A stretch of DNA of 14,887 nucleotides from CAYNZP01 sp964401835 (GTDB lineage Bacteria > Planctomycetota > Phycisphaerae > SM23-33). A model generated the notes under the pieces. It did no database searches. It was not told the DNA's origin and worked only from the letters and a program-made list of their open reading frames with translations. Shown piece after piece: positions 7,388 through 14,780 of this stretch (position 1 is its first letter; every line of letters starts with the position of its first letter). The position numbers were made by a program, and so were the translations under genes. The DNA is taken from assembly GCA_964401835.1 (NCBI GenBank), contig CAYNZP010000021.1, positions 1-14,887 on the forward strand, given 5' to 3'.

Positions 7388-9208
7388 CTATCGGCTGATA
7401 ACGAAAATAGCCAGATCCGCGTTGCGGTTGGGGTCTTTTTTGACTTCTTTCTGCTCTTCGGTATCCAGTGCCAGTCGCCGATGTACCTTGATGTCGCGTT
7501 CTTTGCAAAAATCCTCAAAGTCAGCAATCGACAAGACCCGCAGGTTTGGCGTGTTAAACCACTTGTACCTTAATATACCTGCCGCCTCCGGAGCTCGTCC
7601 ATTTTCTACAAGGTCATCGATCAGCTTGTAGTAAGCGAAGTTCGGGAAGCTGATGATGCACTGCTTGCCTACGCGCAGCATATCCTCAACGACACCCTCG
7701 ACGTCTAAAACCGTCTGCAGTGTGCGTGAAAGCACAACCACGTCGAATTGATTATCGGCAAAGCTCGACAAGCCCCTATTAAGGTCTGTATGGATTACGT
7801 CTATCCCACCTTGCAGGCAACGAAGGACGTACTTTTCATCTATCTCCAGGCCCAGGATACGACGATGGCCGTTATGTTTCAGTCTGGCAAGCAGGCCGCC
7901 ATTACCGCAGCCGAGGTCAAGGACAGACGCCTCGGGATCTATAAGCTTTATAATCAGGTCGTAATCCAACCGATGCTCTGGATGGAAAATACTTGTCGGC
8001 TCGTGGCCGTGTGGCTGCTTTGCTTCTTCGTGGAACTGCGGAGACTCCTCATCGCCATTAACGTTGCTGAGGAAGGCACGAATCAGTTCGCCGTAACTAT
8101 CAATATCGTTTGGCAGCAGGAACGCATCGTGGCCGAAGTCGCTTTTGACATTGCAATAACTCACGGACTTATTGGCTGCGACAAGCACATCGACAATCTC
8201 CTTCGACTGGTCCGGCGGGAACAGCCAATCGCTTGTATAGCTCACTATCAGCCAGTGACAATCAGCTTTTTCGAGGGCCTGTGTCATTTCCTGGGGTGAA
8301 CCGCCAAGATCGAAAATATCCATCGCAGTCGAAAGCGCGATATAACTGTTTGCGTCAAACCGCTCGACAAATTTATCAGCCTGATAGCCCAGATATGAAC
8401 CTACGGAAAACCTCTTCTCATAATCCGTCGAGACATCCTTGGGCGCGTGGCGGTCTACCTCGAATTTATCCTGCATTGCCTCGCGAGAAAGGTAGGTTAT
8501 GTGCCCTATCATCCGTGCAAGGCCGAGTCCTACGTCTGGGCCGGGCCCTTCATCGTAATATTGGCCGTTACAGAAATTCGGGTCGCGAATAATCGCATTT
8601 CGCCCAACCACGTCAAACGCCAATGCCTGGCTGTTGAGCCGCGGTGAAGTCGCCAGCGGAATAACAGAGCGAATTTTGGCTGAATAATTCTTCGCCCAAC
8701 AAAGCGCCTGATGGCCGCCCATAGAACCGCCGACAACGCTGAGAAGCTTTTCGATACCGAGATTGTCCAGCAACCTCTTTTGGACTTCGACGATATCGTC
8801 AACGGTTATAAGCGGAAAATCCCGCCCGTAAGGCTTATTAGTCTCAGGATTTATACTATTGGGCCCTGTCGTGCCGCGACAGCCTCCCAGGATATTCGGG
8901 CAAATGACAAAGAACTTGTCCGTATCGATAGCTTTGCCCGGACCTACAGCTATATCCCACCAACCTGCCTCATCTGACTCGTCGTGGCGCGCAACGTGAG
9001 AATCTCCGCTGATTGCATGGCAGATCAAAATGGCGTTATCTTTGGCCTTGTTGAGCTTACCGTAAGTCTCATAAATCACGGTAACCCCTGGCAGGCGGCC
9101 GCCATTAAGCTCCAACCTCAACGGCTTATCTAACGTAACGCTTTTGGCGTGCCTCAGCGGCTCGGCGCCACGTACACTATCGCTACTTTTGAAAATATTC
9201 TCGGTCAT
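7388..9208 (-). CDS. metX: Homoserine O-acetyltransferase fused to MetW
   Basis: A 606-residue bifunctional protein. Residues 1-383 are MetX, an alpha/beta-hydrolase that acylates homoserine from acyl-CoA. The nucleophile elbow is VVGGSMGGH (Ser162), with Asp327 in SYTSDWLF and His360 in SDFGHDAF. Residues about 384-405 are a charged, His-rich linker. Residues about 406-606 match MetW, an S-adenosylmethionine-dependent-methyltransferase-like protein usually encoded beside metX: RLDYDLI, then VLDLGCGNG (429-437, motif I), IISFPNFAYY and WFNTPN. In proteobacteria MetW is a separate protein needed for efficient MetX function. The ribosome site AAAGGA is very close to the ATG. It starts 18 bases after metY and shares its riboswitch-controlled transcript. 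The acyl donor (acetyl or succinyl) cannot be fixed by eye. Confidence 0.92.
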   Translation of the reverse strand: MTENIFKSSDSVRGAEPLRHAKSVTLDKPLRLELNGGRLPGVTVIYETYGKLNKAKDNAILICHAISGDSHVARHDESDEAGWWDIAVGPGKAIDTDKFFVICPNILGGCRGTTGPNSINPETNKPYGRDFPLITVDDIVEVQKRLLDNLGIEKLLSVVGGSMGGHQALCWAKNYSAKIRSVIPLATSPRLNSQALAFDVVGRNAIIRDPNFCNGQYYDEGPGPDVGLGLARMIGHITYLSREAMQDKFEVDRHAPKDVSTDYEKRFSVGSYLGYQADKFVERFDANSYIALSTAMDIFDLGGSPQEMTQALEKADCHWLIVSYTSDWLFPPDQSKEIVDVLVAANKSVSYCNVKSDFGHDAFLLPNDIDSYGELIRAFLSNVNGDEESPQFHEEAKQPHGHEPTSIFHPEHRLDYDLIIKLIDPEASVLDLGCGNGGLLARLKHNGHRRILGLEIDEKYVLRCLQGGIDVIHTDLNRGLSSFADNQFDVVVLSRTLQTVLDVEGVVEDMLRVGKQCIISFPNFAYYKLIDDLVENGRAPEAAGILRYKWFNTPNLRVLSIADFEDFCKERDIKVHRRLALDTEEQKEVKKDPNRNADLAIFVISR

Positions 9209-9226
9209 ATTCCTTTTTTTGTTTTT

Positions 9227-10531
9227 CTAGTTTTGTGCTTTTTTCAATGCCTGATCCAGGTCAGCCTTAATGTCTCCGATATCTTCGATACCGACACTTA
9301 AGCGGACATACTCCGGTGTCACGCCGGCAGCAAGCTGTTCTTCATCGCTGAGCTGCTGGTGCGTTGTGCTGGCTGGATGAATCACAAGCGTCTTGGCGTC
9401 ACCGATATTGGCAAGGTGGCTTGCAAGTTTGACACTGTTAATGAACTTTATGCCAGCTTCTGCGCCGCCCTTGATGCCGAAACCAACGATCGCACTGGCG
9501 CCATTCGGCATATATTTTTTGGCCAATGCGTTATGTTTGTGACTTTCCAGACTTGGATGATTAACCCACTCAACCGCTGGGTGCTGGGAAAGCCACTTAG
9601 CCACTGCTTGTGCGTTTTCGATATGTCTTTCCATACGCACATGAAGCGTTTCCAGGCCCAATAACGTCAAGAAGGCTGCAAACGGGCTCATCGCCCCGCC
9701 CGTATCTCGCAGCCAGTGCGTTCTGATATGAATGATGTATGCGATATTGCCGATTTCTTTCAACGCTTCTGTGAACACGACTCCGTGGTAAGAATCGCTA
9801 GGGGCGCAGAACTCCGGCCATTTTTCCGGATTGTCAGCCCAGGGGAAGTTTCCACTATCGACAATGGCCCCGCCGATATGTACGCCGTGACCACCGATAT
9901 ATTTAGTCGTGGAATAGACCGTAATATCTATGCCGTGTTCAATCGGCCTTAATAGCGCCGGCGTGGGCACCGTGTTATCACAAATAACCGGAATGTCATG
10001 CGAATGGGCGAGGTCGGATAATTTATTGAAATCAGGCACGTCGTTTTTGGGATTTCCGATGGACTCGATATAAACACATCGCGTATTCTCATCGACAAGT
10101 TTGGAAATTTCTTCCGGCTTGTCCGGGTCGAAGAACCTCACCTCAATGCCAAGGTTTTTGAAGGTCTGGGTGAACAGAGTTACCGTACCGCCATAGAGGC
10201 TAGTTGCGGAAATAATGTTCTGCCCGGAGTGTGTTATTGTAAGTATCGCCGCAGAAATCGCAGCCATGCCGCTGGAGAAAACCAAACCAGCCGCCCCGCC
10301 ATCGAGTGCAGCCAGCCGCTTTTCCAGCACGTCGCACGTCGGGTTCATCAGGCGTGAATAGATATTCCCAAACTCTTTAAGTGCAAAAAGATTGGCTGCG
10401 TGGTCGGTATCATCAAACACGTAACTCGTTGTAGAATAAATAGGTACCGCGCGTGATTTAGTTGTCGGATCGGGTTCCTGGCCGGCATGCAATGCCAGTG
10501 TGCCAAGTTTGTACTCTTGTTTATCACTCAT
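9227..10531 (-). CDS. metY: O-acetylhomoserine aminocarboxypropyltransferase (MetY)
   Basis: A 434-residue PLP enzyme that makes homocysteine from O-acetylhomoserine and sulfide in the cytosol. The start at 10531 gives MSDKQEYKLGTLALHAGQEPD, the classic family N-terminus, seven bases after AAGGAG. A longer in-frame reading to 10747 exists, but its extra 72 codons lie on the leader and riboswitch and are not protein-like. Motifs: IYSRLMNPT (57-65), SSGMAAI (86-92), CDNT (184-187, Asp185 contacts the pyridine nitrogen) and VYSTTKYIGGHG (205-216) with the PLP lysine 210. The C-terminal region carries the Cys/Met-metabolism PLP signature (VRLSVGIEDIGDI). Its length is normal for MetY. It is the first gene of the operon with metXW and is controlled by the SAM riboswitch. 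Confidence 0.96.
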   Translation of the reverse strand: MSDKQEYKLGTLALHAGQEPDPTTKSRAVPIYSTTSYVFDDTDHAANLFALKEFGNIYSRLMNPTCDVLEKRLAALDGGAAGLVFSSGMAAISAAILTITHSGQNIISATSLYGGTVTLFTQTFKNLGIEVRFFDPDKPEEISKLVDENTRCVYIESIGNPKNDVPDFNKLSDLAHSHDIPVICDNTVPTPALLRPIEHGIDITVYSTTKYIGGHGVHIGGAIVDSGNFPWADNPEKWPEFCAPSDSYHGVVFTEALKEIGNIAYIIHIRTHWLRDTGGAMSPFAAFLTLLGLETLHVRMERHIENAQAVAKWLSQHPAVEWVNHPSLESHKHNALAKKYMPNGASAIVGFGIKGGAEAGIKFINSVKLASHLANIGDAKTLVIHPASTTHQQLSDEEQLAAGVTPEYVRLSVGIEDIGDIKADLDQALKKAQN

Positions 10532-10640
10532 GAAAATCTCCTTAAAAATCTTTCTTGTTAAGACCAAAGGCACACGAGAGACGCAATTGCCAGGAGTGCA
10601 AGGGAGTTCGTGGAGTGACTTTTTGCAGATAGCATATAGC

Positions 10641-10663
10641 AAAAAACCTCTCGCACGGAGAGG
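10641..10663 (-). terminator. Intrinsic terminator of the SAM riboswitch expression platform
   Basis: On the minus strand CCTCTC (10663-10658), loop CGTGC, GAGAGG (10652-10647), then six T (10646-10641). It sits between the aptamer and metY, 110 bases before the start codon. This is the attenuation hairpin expected to form when SAM is bound. The left arm CCTCTC could also pair with CGAGAG at the 5' end of the aptamer (10793-10798), a possible alternative fold. Confidence 0.85.
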
Positions 10664-10803
10664 CCTTTCGATTGCCCAACTCCTGTTGAGCCACATCGCT
10701 CCCTTACGCCCCTTAGGGGCTTGGGCTGGCTGCGGCACCTTATCCACTCAGGACAGGTTGCCGTGCGATCAAAGGGCCAGAACCCTCACGCACTCTCGAT
10801 GCC
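10664..10803 (-). ncRNA. SAM-I (S-box) riboswitch aptamer upstream of metY-metXW
   Basis: The S-box core is clear on the minus strand: ATCGAGAG at the P1/P2 junction, GAGGG then CTGGCCCTTTGA, GGCAACC (10762-10756) and AAGGTGC (10741-10735). P2 is GTGCG (10793-10789) with CGCAC (10767-10763). P3 is TGTCC with GGATA. P4 appears to be GCCCAA (10726-10721) with TTGGGC (10679-10674). P1 is short and imperfect (GGCATC with GAAAGGCC). Between the P4 arms lie two further hairpins, GCCCC/GGGGC and GAGC/GCTC, so P4 is unusually large. SAM binding should stabilise P1 and let the terminator form, turning off methionine synthesis. Subclass (SAM-I versus a relative in the SAM clan) needs a covariance-model test. 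Confidence 0.9.
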
Positions 10804-10809
10804 AAAAGT

Positions 10810-10839
10810 ATCTTAGACCATGTTTATGGAATTGGTCAA
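10810..10839 (-). promoter_or_regulatory. Promoter of the metY–metXW operon
   Basis: TTGACC (10839-10834) and TAAGAT (10815-10810) are 18 bases apart. The -35 box matches five of six consensus bases and the -10 box four of six. The predicted start near 10803 coincides with the first base of the aptamer P1 strand, which supports the assignment. Confidence 0.6.
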
Positions 10840-10855
10840 GTCGATTTTTGGAAAG

Positions 10856-10876
10856 TTTTTTCAAACAATGAAAAAA
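10856..10876. repeat. A/T-rich inverted repeat between the DUF4954 gene and the met promoter
   Basis: TTTTTTC (10856-10862) and GAAAAAA (10870-10876) form a seven-base-pair hairpin with a seven-base loop. A second short stem, GCGAG/CTCGC, spans the stop codon of the DUF4954 gene on the minus strand. Together they might help end that transcript, but neither is a convincing terminator. Confidence 0.3.
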
Positions 10877-10891
10877 TTCAAGCGGGCGAGC

Positions 10892-13090
10892 CTAACCTCG
10901 CTCCTTAATCTCTTTGACAATCTGGGCAAAGGCCTTTGTCTCTGCCTGTACCTGCGTAACAAAACTTACCTTCTCGGCAGTGCCCATTACGGCTTCGAGT
11001 TCTTCGGTGTTGTCAAATGTCATTTGCCGAAATGGGTTTTCGAAATCTTTTTTGCGGGTAACATATGTCTGGTCGCAGATATACAGTTGCGCTTTCAGTA
11101 CTTCATCCAAAGCCACCTGCCAGCTTTGCGGGGTAAGTTTTCCGCCAATGGATTCCAAGCAGGCAAAAGCATGTCGTTGTTTATCCAGGGCATATTTTTT
11201 CCAAAGAGCGTCATAAGCATCATGGATATCATCCCATGAATCCAGTTTTCCGGTTTTGATATCTTTTTTAAGTTTGCTCAGGTCATCAGCCAATACGAGT
11301 TGTCCGCCGATATTGAACCAGTCCTTCTGCCTTTTGCCCGAAAGCGCTTTGCACATGCCCTTAAAGTCGATGGCCTCGTCAGCCTTCATGTATTCGATAA
11401 TGTTCTTTACCGAGTAATAATAGAGCATCTGTCTGTATGCGCCGTAGGCTGCATGCACTTTGGTTATAACGACCTTGCGTGAAGAGTTTTCCATGCCCTC
11501 GCCAAGCACTTCGAGCTTTTCGAGTTCCTCAGCCGGCCCTGAAAGCAACTCCTTGCCGATTTCCTGCAACTGCTTGTCGTTTTTAGATTCAGCATCTTCA
11601 CCTTTGCTACGAAGATGCGCCTTGGCGGTCCATAATTCCAAAACCCCCATCGCTTCAAATATCTCTTCAACGGTATCCGGGGCGAGCGAGTCGAATTCTA
11701 TATTCTGGCGAGGATTTTTGCGATTGTCGCGGGCATGCCACTTCCATGTATTCCTAGCCAGGGCGTACATATTGTAAAGCCACCAGTATCCGGGCAATAC
11801 CTGAAGCTCATCTTTGGCCACATCGTTACTTACAAGGCTGAACGGAAGTTTGATATTCATCTCAGCCGGAAAATCTCCCTTCGCCAGCAGCACGAAAGAA
11901 GCAAATCGACAGAAATGTTTTATGCTCACGCACAAGCCGGGCCAAAAACCTCTACCCGCCTCGATCTCGCCATCCGGGGCGCGGCTATTGTGATTCGAGC
12001 CTATCGTCGCACATGCTGCGATATTACTTTGCCCTTTTACAAGCGACGCGGTCAGGAATGAATTGTTGTGATGCTGCTCGTGGGACGGAAAGACAAGGTT
12101 ATTCAAAACCTCGCAGCATGAGATGGTTGAATTATCGCCCAGGCAGGAGTTAATCAGCCTAGCTCCATACTTCAGGCTGCTGTTGTCGCCCATTACAAAC
12201 CGCACAGCCTTGCAGCCATAGAATATTTTACAGCCAAATCCTACTATCCCGTTAACAAGCTCTACCCCTTCACCTATCTGTGTGGGCTCGGCGCAGCTGG
12301 AGTTTATCGTAAGGTTCTTCAGCTTATTCGCACCTTTGATATATGCGTTGGGGCCGACCTTGACATCTTTGATGACCCGGCAATTCTTGATAACACAACC
12401 ATCATCAATAGAACCATAAAAGCCGCGACGCGGATCGAAAGTTTTCTGCGTTATTTCGCAGAAACGGTCTAAAAGCTTTTTATCATCGCGAAACTTGGCC
12501 CAGATATAGGCATCAGCCGATACCATGCCATCAAACGGCATGACCGCTCTTCCGCCGTTTTCATTAATAATATCCAGCCAGACGCGAACGTCTTCTTGCT
12601 CTCCTTTCTTGACGATGCCATTACCGAATTTGGCATGATTGGTCGTATGCATCTCATCAAGGTTAAGCAGAACGACGTTGTTGCCAACTATGTAATGCGC
12701 CAAATATCTGACGTTGTGGATAGCTACATCGTCTCCGATATCGCAGGAAATAATCCTGCTGTTCGTGAGCCCAACAGGAATACGAAGGTCGTGATGTTTC
12801 AGAAAGACGTTTTCGAGTCGCCCTATGCGAACCAGACCGTAGAATTCACAATTTTTGACTAGTTGAGGGGCAAATTCATCCGTCACGAGCAGGTTATCCC
12901 AGCTATCAGATGTATTGGAGTTTCGGACAAGTATTTCTATCTCGTCAGTTTGCAGATGTCGCCACTGCTCCGCCGGCCTGGATGACTGAATATTACGAAG
13001 ATAATATTCGTCCTTGCCCTGGGGTATGTAAGGAGCAGCGATAAAGTTATAACCCAGGGATTCAAACGGCAGCATATTTAGTTCAGACAT
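10892..13090 (-). CDS. DUF4954 family left-handed beta-helix protein
   Basis: A 732-residue protein that I recognise as DUF4954. Residues about 80-160 and 225-410 consist of hexapeptide-like repeats of the left-handed beta-helix type (for example CEFYGLVRIG, NSRIISCDIGDDVAIHNVRY, DGCVIKNCRVIKDVKVGPNA, NSCLGDNSTISCCEV), as in sugar-nucleotide acyl- and nucleotidyl-transferases. The segment with HEQHHNNSFLTASLVKGQSN and ATIGSNHNSRAPDG (338-374) is rich in His, Asn and Ser and is the likely active or binding site. A helical C-terminal half (about 430-732) follows, with many Lys/Glu and Trp. No signal peptide or membrane helix is seen, so it is cytosolic. No activity is established. The start ATG is preceded by only a weak GGA. 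It is transcribed apart from the met operon. Confidence 0.85.
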   Translation of the reverse strand: MSELNMLPFESLGYNFIAAPYIPQGKDEYYLRNIQSSRPAEQWRHLQTDEIEILVRNSNTSDSWDNLLVTDEFAPQLVKNCEFYGLVRIGRLENVFLKHHDLRIPVGLTNSRIISCDIGDDVAIHNVRYLAHYIVGNNVVLLNLDEMHTTNHAKFGNGIVKKGEQEDVRVWLDIINENGGRAVMPFDGMVSADAYIWAKFRDDKKLLDRFCEITQKTFDPRRGFYGSIDDGCVIKNCRVIKDVKVGPNAYIKGANKLKNLTINSSCAEPTQIGEGVELVNGIVGFGCKIFYGCKAVRFVMGDNSSLKYGARLINSCLGDNSTISCCEVLNNLVFPSHEQHHNNSFLTASLVKGQSNIAACATIGSNHNSRAPDGEIEAGRGFWPGLCVSIKHFCRFASFVLLAKGDFPAEMNIKLPFSLVSNDVAKDELQVLPGYWWLYNMYALARNTWKWHARDNRKNPRQNIEFDSLAPDTVEEIFEAMGVLELWTAKAHLRSKGEDAESKNDKQLQEIGKELLSGPAEELEKLEVLGEGMENSSRKVVITKVHAAYGAYRQMLYYYSVKNIIEYMKADEAIDFKGMCKALSGKRQKDWFNIGGQLVLADDLSKLKKDIKTGKLDSWDDIHDAYDALWKKYALDKQRHAFACLESIGGKLTPQSWQVALDEVLKAQLYICDQTYVTRKKDFENPFRQMTFDNTEELEAVMGTAEKVSFVTQVQAETKAFAQIVKEIKERG

Positions 13091-13625
13091 TTTATAGCAA
13101 TCCGTATTTTAAAAGTAACATTCGGACCTGATTTTGCGGCGATTGCAAGCCTGCAACCCCCTTCCGGCGGATTGCATTGGTAACACGAAATTCAAATATT
13201 TCGCCTTAACTTAATCAGACTTTTAATAGGTCGTCAAAATCGCTTTTAAAGTTGAAGAAAATGGCACTGCTTGCGGCTTGTAACTTAGAGCCTATCCTAA
13301 ATCCCAGACTTTCTTTATGGGAATAATAAGCTTTATACGGCATTAAAACATGATTTGTTGAAAGATTTTAAGACGGCTGGATATATTCCGCAAGGATAAG
13401 GGGCAACAAAGCCCGCCCAATTCGTTTTATGATTCAGTTATTTATTGCCTTACATCTTTTAATCTCTTACTATCATGCGTGTTAAAGAGACCATGAGGCC
13501 ATTTCGACGGGGTTTCCAACCGATTTCTTGGAGTGGCATTTGTGAAACAAGGAGCAAGGTGAGCATGAAGTTCTCAGACTCTCGCCTCTGTTATAATGTG
13601 CGTATTTAATAATTAGGTCCAAGCT
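13091..13625. other. Gene-free stretch between DUF4954 and the Cas2-like operon
   Basis: This 535-bp stretch has no ORF I can defend on either strand. It must hold the promoter of the leftward DUF4954 gene and, near its right end, that of the rightward operon. Small symmetric elements are visible: TTGCA/TGCAA around 13143-13156 and TCCCA/TGGGA around 13305-13325. A 38-codon ATG frame at 13493-13609 lacks a ribosome site and resembles no protein. Confidence 0.6.
13592..13597 (+). promoter_or_regulatory. -10 box of the Cas2-like operon
   Basis: A perfect TATAAT lies 28 bases upstream of the ATG at 13626, with AGGT (13615-13618) as the ribosome site. No good -35 hexamer is seen at 16-18 bases upstream, so the promoter may depend on an activator or may be misassigned. 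Confidence 0.35.
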
Positions 13626-13892
13626 ATGAAAAATTGTTACATCATCTCTTACGACATTTCAGATGGAGGGGAATACGAGGAACTCTACAAGGCCATCAAG
13701 GAGTATGGCTCTTGGGCTCATATTACTGAGTCCACATGGGCTATAACTACAAGCAACGGCCATAAGGAAATCAGGGATAACCTCGGGAAGCATTTGCCAG
13801 ACGGCAGTAGATTGATCGTGGTAAAATCTGGTGGCGCAGGCGCATGGCGCAATGTCATCTGTCGGAATGAGTGGTTGAAGGGGAATCTTTGA
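13626..13892 (+). CDS. Cas2-like (SinR-family) small protein
   Basis: An 88-residue protein. The N-terminal strand MKNCYIISYDI ends in an aspartate (Asp10), as in Cas2 and related ferredoxin-like proteins. The pattern YxxLYxAIKEYGSWAHITESTWAI (about 20-41) and a C-terminal strand RLIVVKSGG (62-70) followed by GAWRN match the stand-alone proteins often labelled SinR family in databases, which belong to the Cas2/VapD-like fold group. Cas2 proteins bind or cut nucleic acid in some cases; activity here is unproven. No cas1 or CRISPR repeat lies in the window, so this is not a CRISPR locus as seen. It is followed one base later by a two-helix membrane protein, suggesting a joint function. The start follows AGGT at a normal distance. 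Confidence 0.8.
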   Translation: MKNCYIISYDISDGGEYEELYKAIKEYGSWAHITESTWAITTSNGHKEIRDNLGKHLPDGSRLIVVKSGGAGAWRNVICRNEWLKGNL

Positions 13893-13893
13893 G

Positions 13894-14292
13894 ATGGCCA
13901 CACAGCAGGAGAATAGCACTATTCGCGTGCGACGGGGTCCAGTTGACTCGCTAGATGTTTATGAAATTACTGAGGAAGAACTCACTGCGCTATCTTCAGG
14001 GGGAACTCCGGGGCTGTTCCTCAATATGTGCTTATTCCTAGGGTCGTCAGCGATCTCATTCCTGATTGCTCTTGTGACCACAAAGATCGACTCTACAAGG
14101 GCCTTTTGTGTTTTCGTCATTATTGATGTTGTCAGTTGGATTGGTTCCGCCCTCTTTCTCATCCTTTGGCTCTTCACTCGTAGGAACACTAAGCAAGTCG
14201 TGAAAAGGATCAAGAACCGGATGCCTTCCGAAGAAGCTATCGACAGAAATTCTGAAGACATTAACGCAGTTGACGTAACCCCGAGCACATGA
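13894..14292 (+). CDS. Two-helix membrane protein partnered with the Cas2-like gene
   Basis: A 132-residue protein of a family I cannot name. The first 40 residues are polar and include an acidic DVYEITEEEL segment (21-30). They are followed by helix 1 (about 41-62, LFLNMCLFLGSSAISFLIAL), a short loop with TTKIDST, and helix 2 (about 70-95). The C-terminal ~36 residues begin with a basic run (RRNTKQVVKRIKNR, 96-109) and become acidic. The basic run after helix 2 predicts both termini in the cytoplasm with a very short external loop. The Shine-Dalgarno AAGGGG lies in the last codons of the upstream gene, whose TGA is one base before this ATG, so translation is coupled. The organisation recalls effector or sensor membrane modules, but function is unknown. 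Confidence 0.75.
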   Translation: MATQQENSTIRVRRGPVDSLDVYEITEEELTALSSGGTPGLFLNMCLFLGSSAISFLIALVTTKIDSTRAFCVFVIIDVVSWIGSALFLILWLFTRRNTKQVVKRIKNRMPSEEAIDRNSEDINAVDVTPST

Positions 14293-14441
14293 CCCACAAG
14301 TTAAATCGCTCCCATCCGGTTTTTTGGGGGCAGTTCTCGTGGAGGGAGGGCTTGTTTCCTAGTTACTGATTCTCCATGTCACTTATCACAGCAGGTTGTC
14401 CTCCGTGCGGTGTTTCAGAACCCACCAGGGCTCTGTTAGTT

Positions 14442-14489
14442 AAAAAACTCCTGGATTTGGCTGGGTTTTGAGCTTTACTGAGTTTTTTT
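14442..14489 (+). terminator. Weak terminator-like hairpin after the Cas2-like operon
   Basis: AAAAAACTC (14442-14450) pairs with GAGTTTTTT (14480-14488) across a 29-base loop, ending in a run of seven T (14483-14489). The stem has only three G/C pairs and lies 150 bases after the operon stop, so termination is uncertain. Confidence 0.35.
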
Positions 14490-14613
14490 GCAGCCGTTGG
14501 CAGCGATTGCTCCGACCCAAACCCCGGCAAAAATGAGAGAAATATTGCTGATTTTGCCTTGATTTTTAATTTTCGCCTCTGGATAATGGCGTAATTAAGG
14601 GTCGGCGGAAGCT

Positions 14614-14640
14614 GAGAAAGAGTTTTCTCGCCGTCGGCGA
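14614..14640. repeat. Two adjoining short palindromes in the csp leader
   Basis: GAGAAA/TTTCTC with a four-base loop (14614-14629) overlaps by two bases with the interrupted palindrome TCGCCG-T-CGGCGA (14628-14640). They could be RNA hairpins or an operator. Confidence 0.4.
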
Positions 14641-14671
14641 ATTTAGGGTTGCATCCAAATTCTTTTGCGAT

Positions 14672-14701
14672 TTGTACCAGGTTTCCCGTCTTGTGGATAA
14701 T
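14672..14701 (+). promoter_or_regulatory. Possible csp promoter
   Basis: TTGTAC (14672-14677) and GATAAT (14696-14701) are 18 bases apart and would give a transcript starting about 72 bases before the csp ATG. Another TAAT-like box lies at about 14732-14740. Weak evidence. Confidence 0.25.
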
Positions 14702-14780
14702 TTTCACTCTAGCGGAATAGTCGGCTTGGATAATGTCGCTCGCAAATCCAATGTGCTGATTTTTTGAAGGAGCCATAGTT

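Larger units (their letters stand above)
14293..14780. other. Long gene-free region and csp leader
   Basis: This 488-bp stretch has no supported gene. An antisense frame covers most of it, but its first 25 codons are the complement of csp and the rest is low-complexity-like. It contains several inverted repeats (listed separately) and presumably the csp promoter and 5' untranslated region. Csp mRNAs often carry long structured leaders, which fits but is not shown. Confidence 0.6.

Noticed and set aside
7748..8299. Rightward 183-codon frame
   Set aside because: It lies wholly inside metXW on the other strand, whose frame carries both domains intact.
10532..10747. N-terminal extension of MetY by 72 residues
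   Set aside because: It reads through the riboswitch and terminator, is not protein-like, and the ATG at 10531 has a strong ribosome site and the classic family N-terminus.
13493..13609. 38-codon frame before the Cas2-like gene
   Set aside because: No ribosome site, overlaps the putative -10 box, and resembles no protein.
13626..13892. cas2 of a CRISPR-Cas locus
   Set aside because: No cas1, other cas gene or repeat-spacer array is visible in the window; the sequence better fits stand-alone SinR-type proteins.
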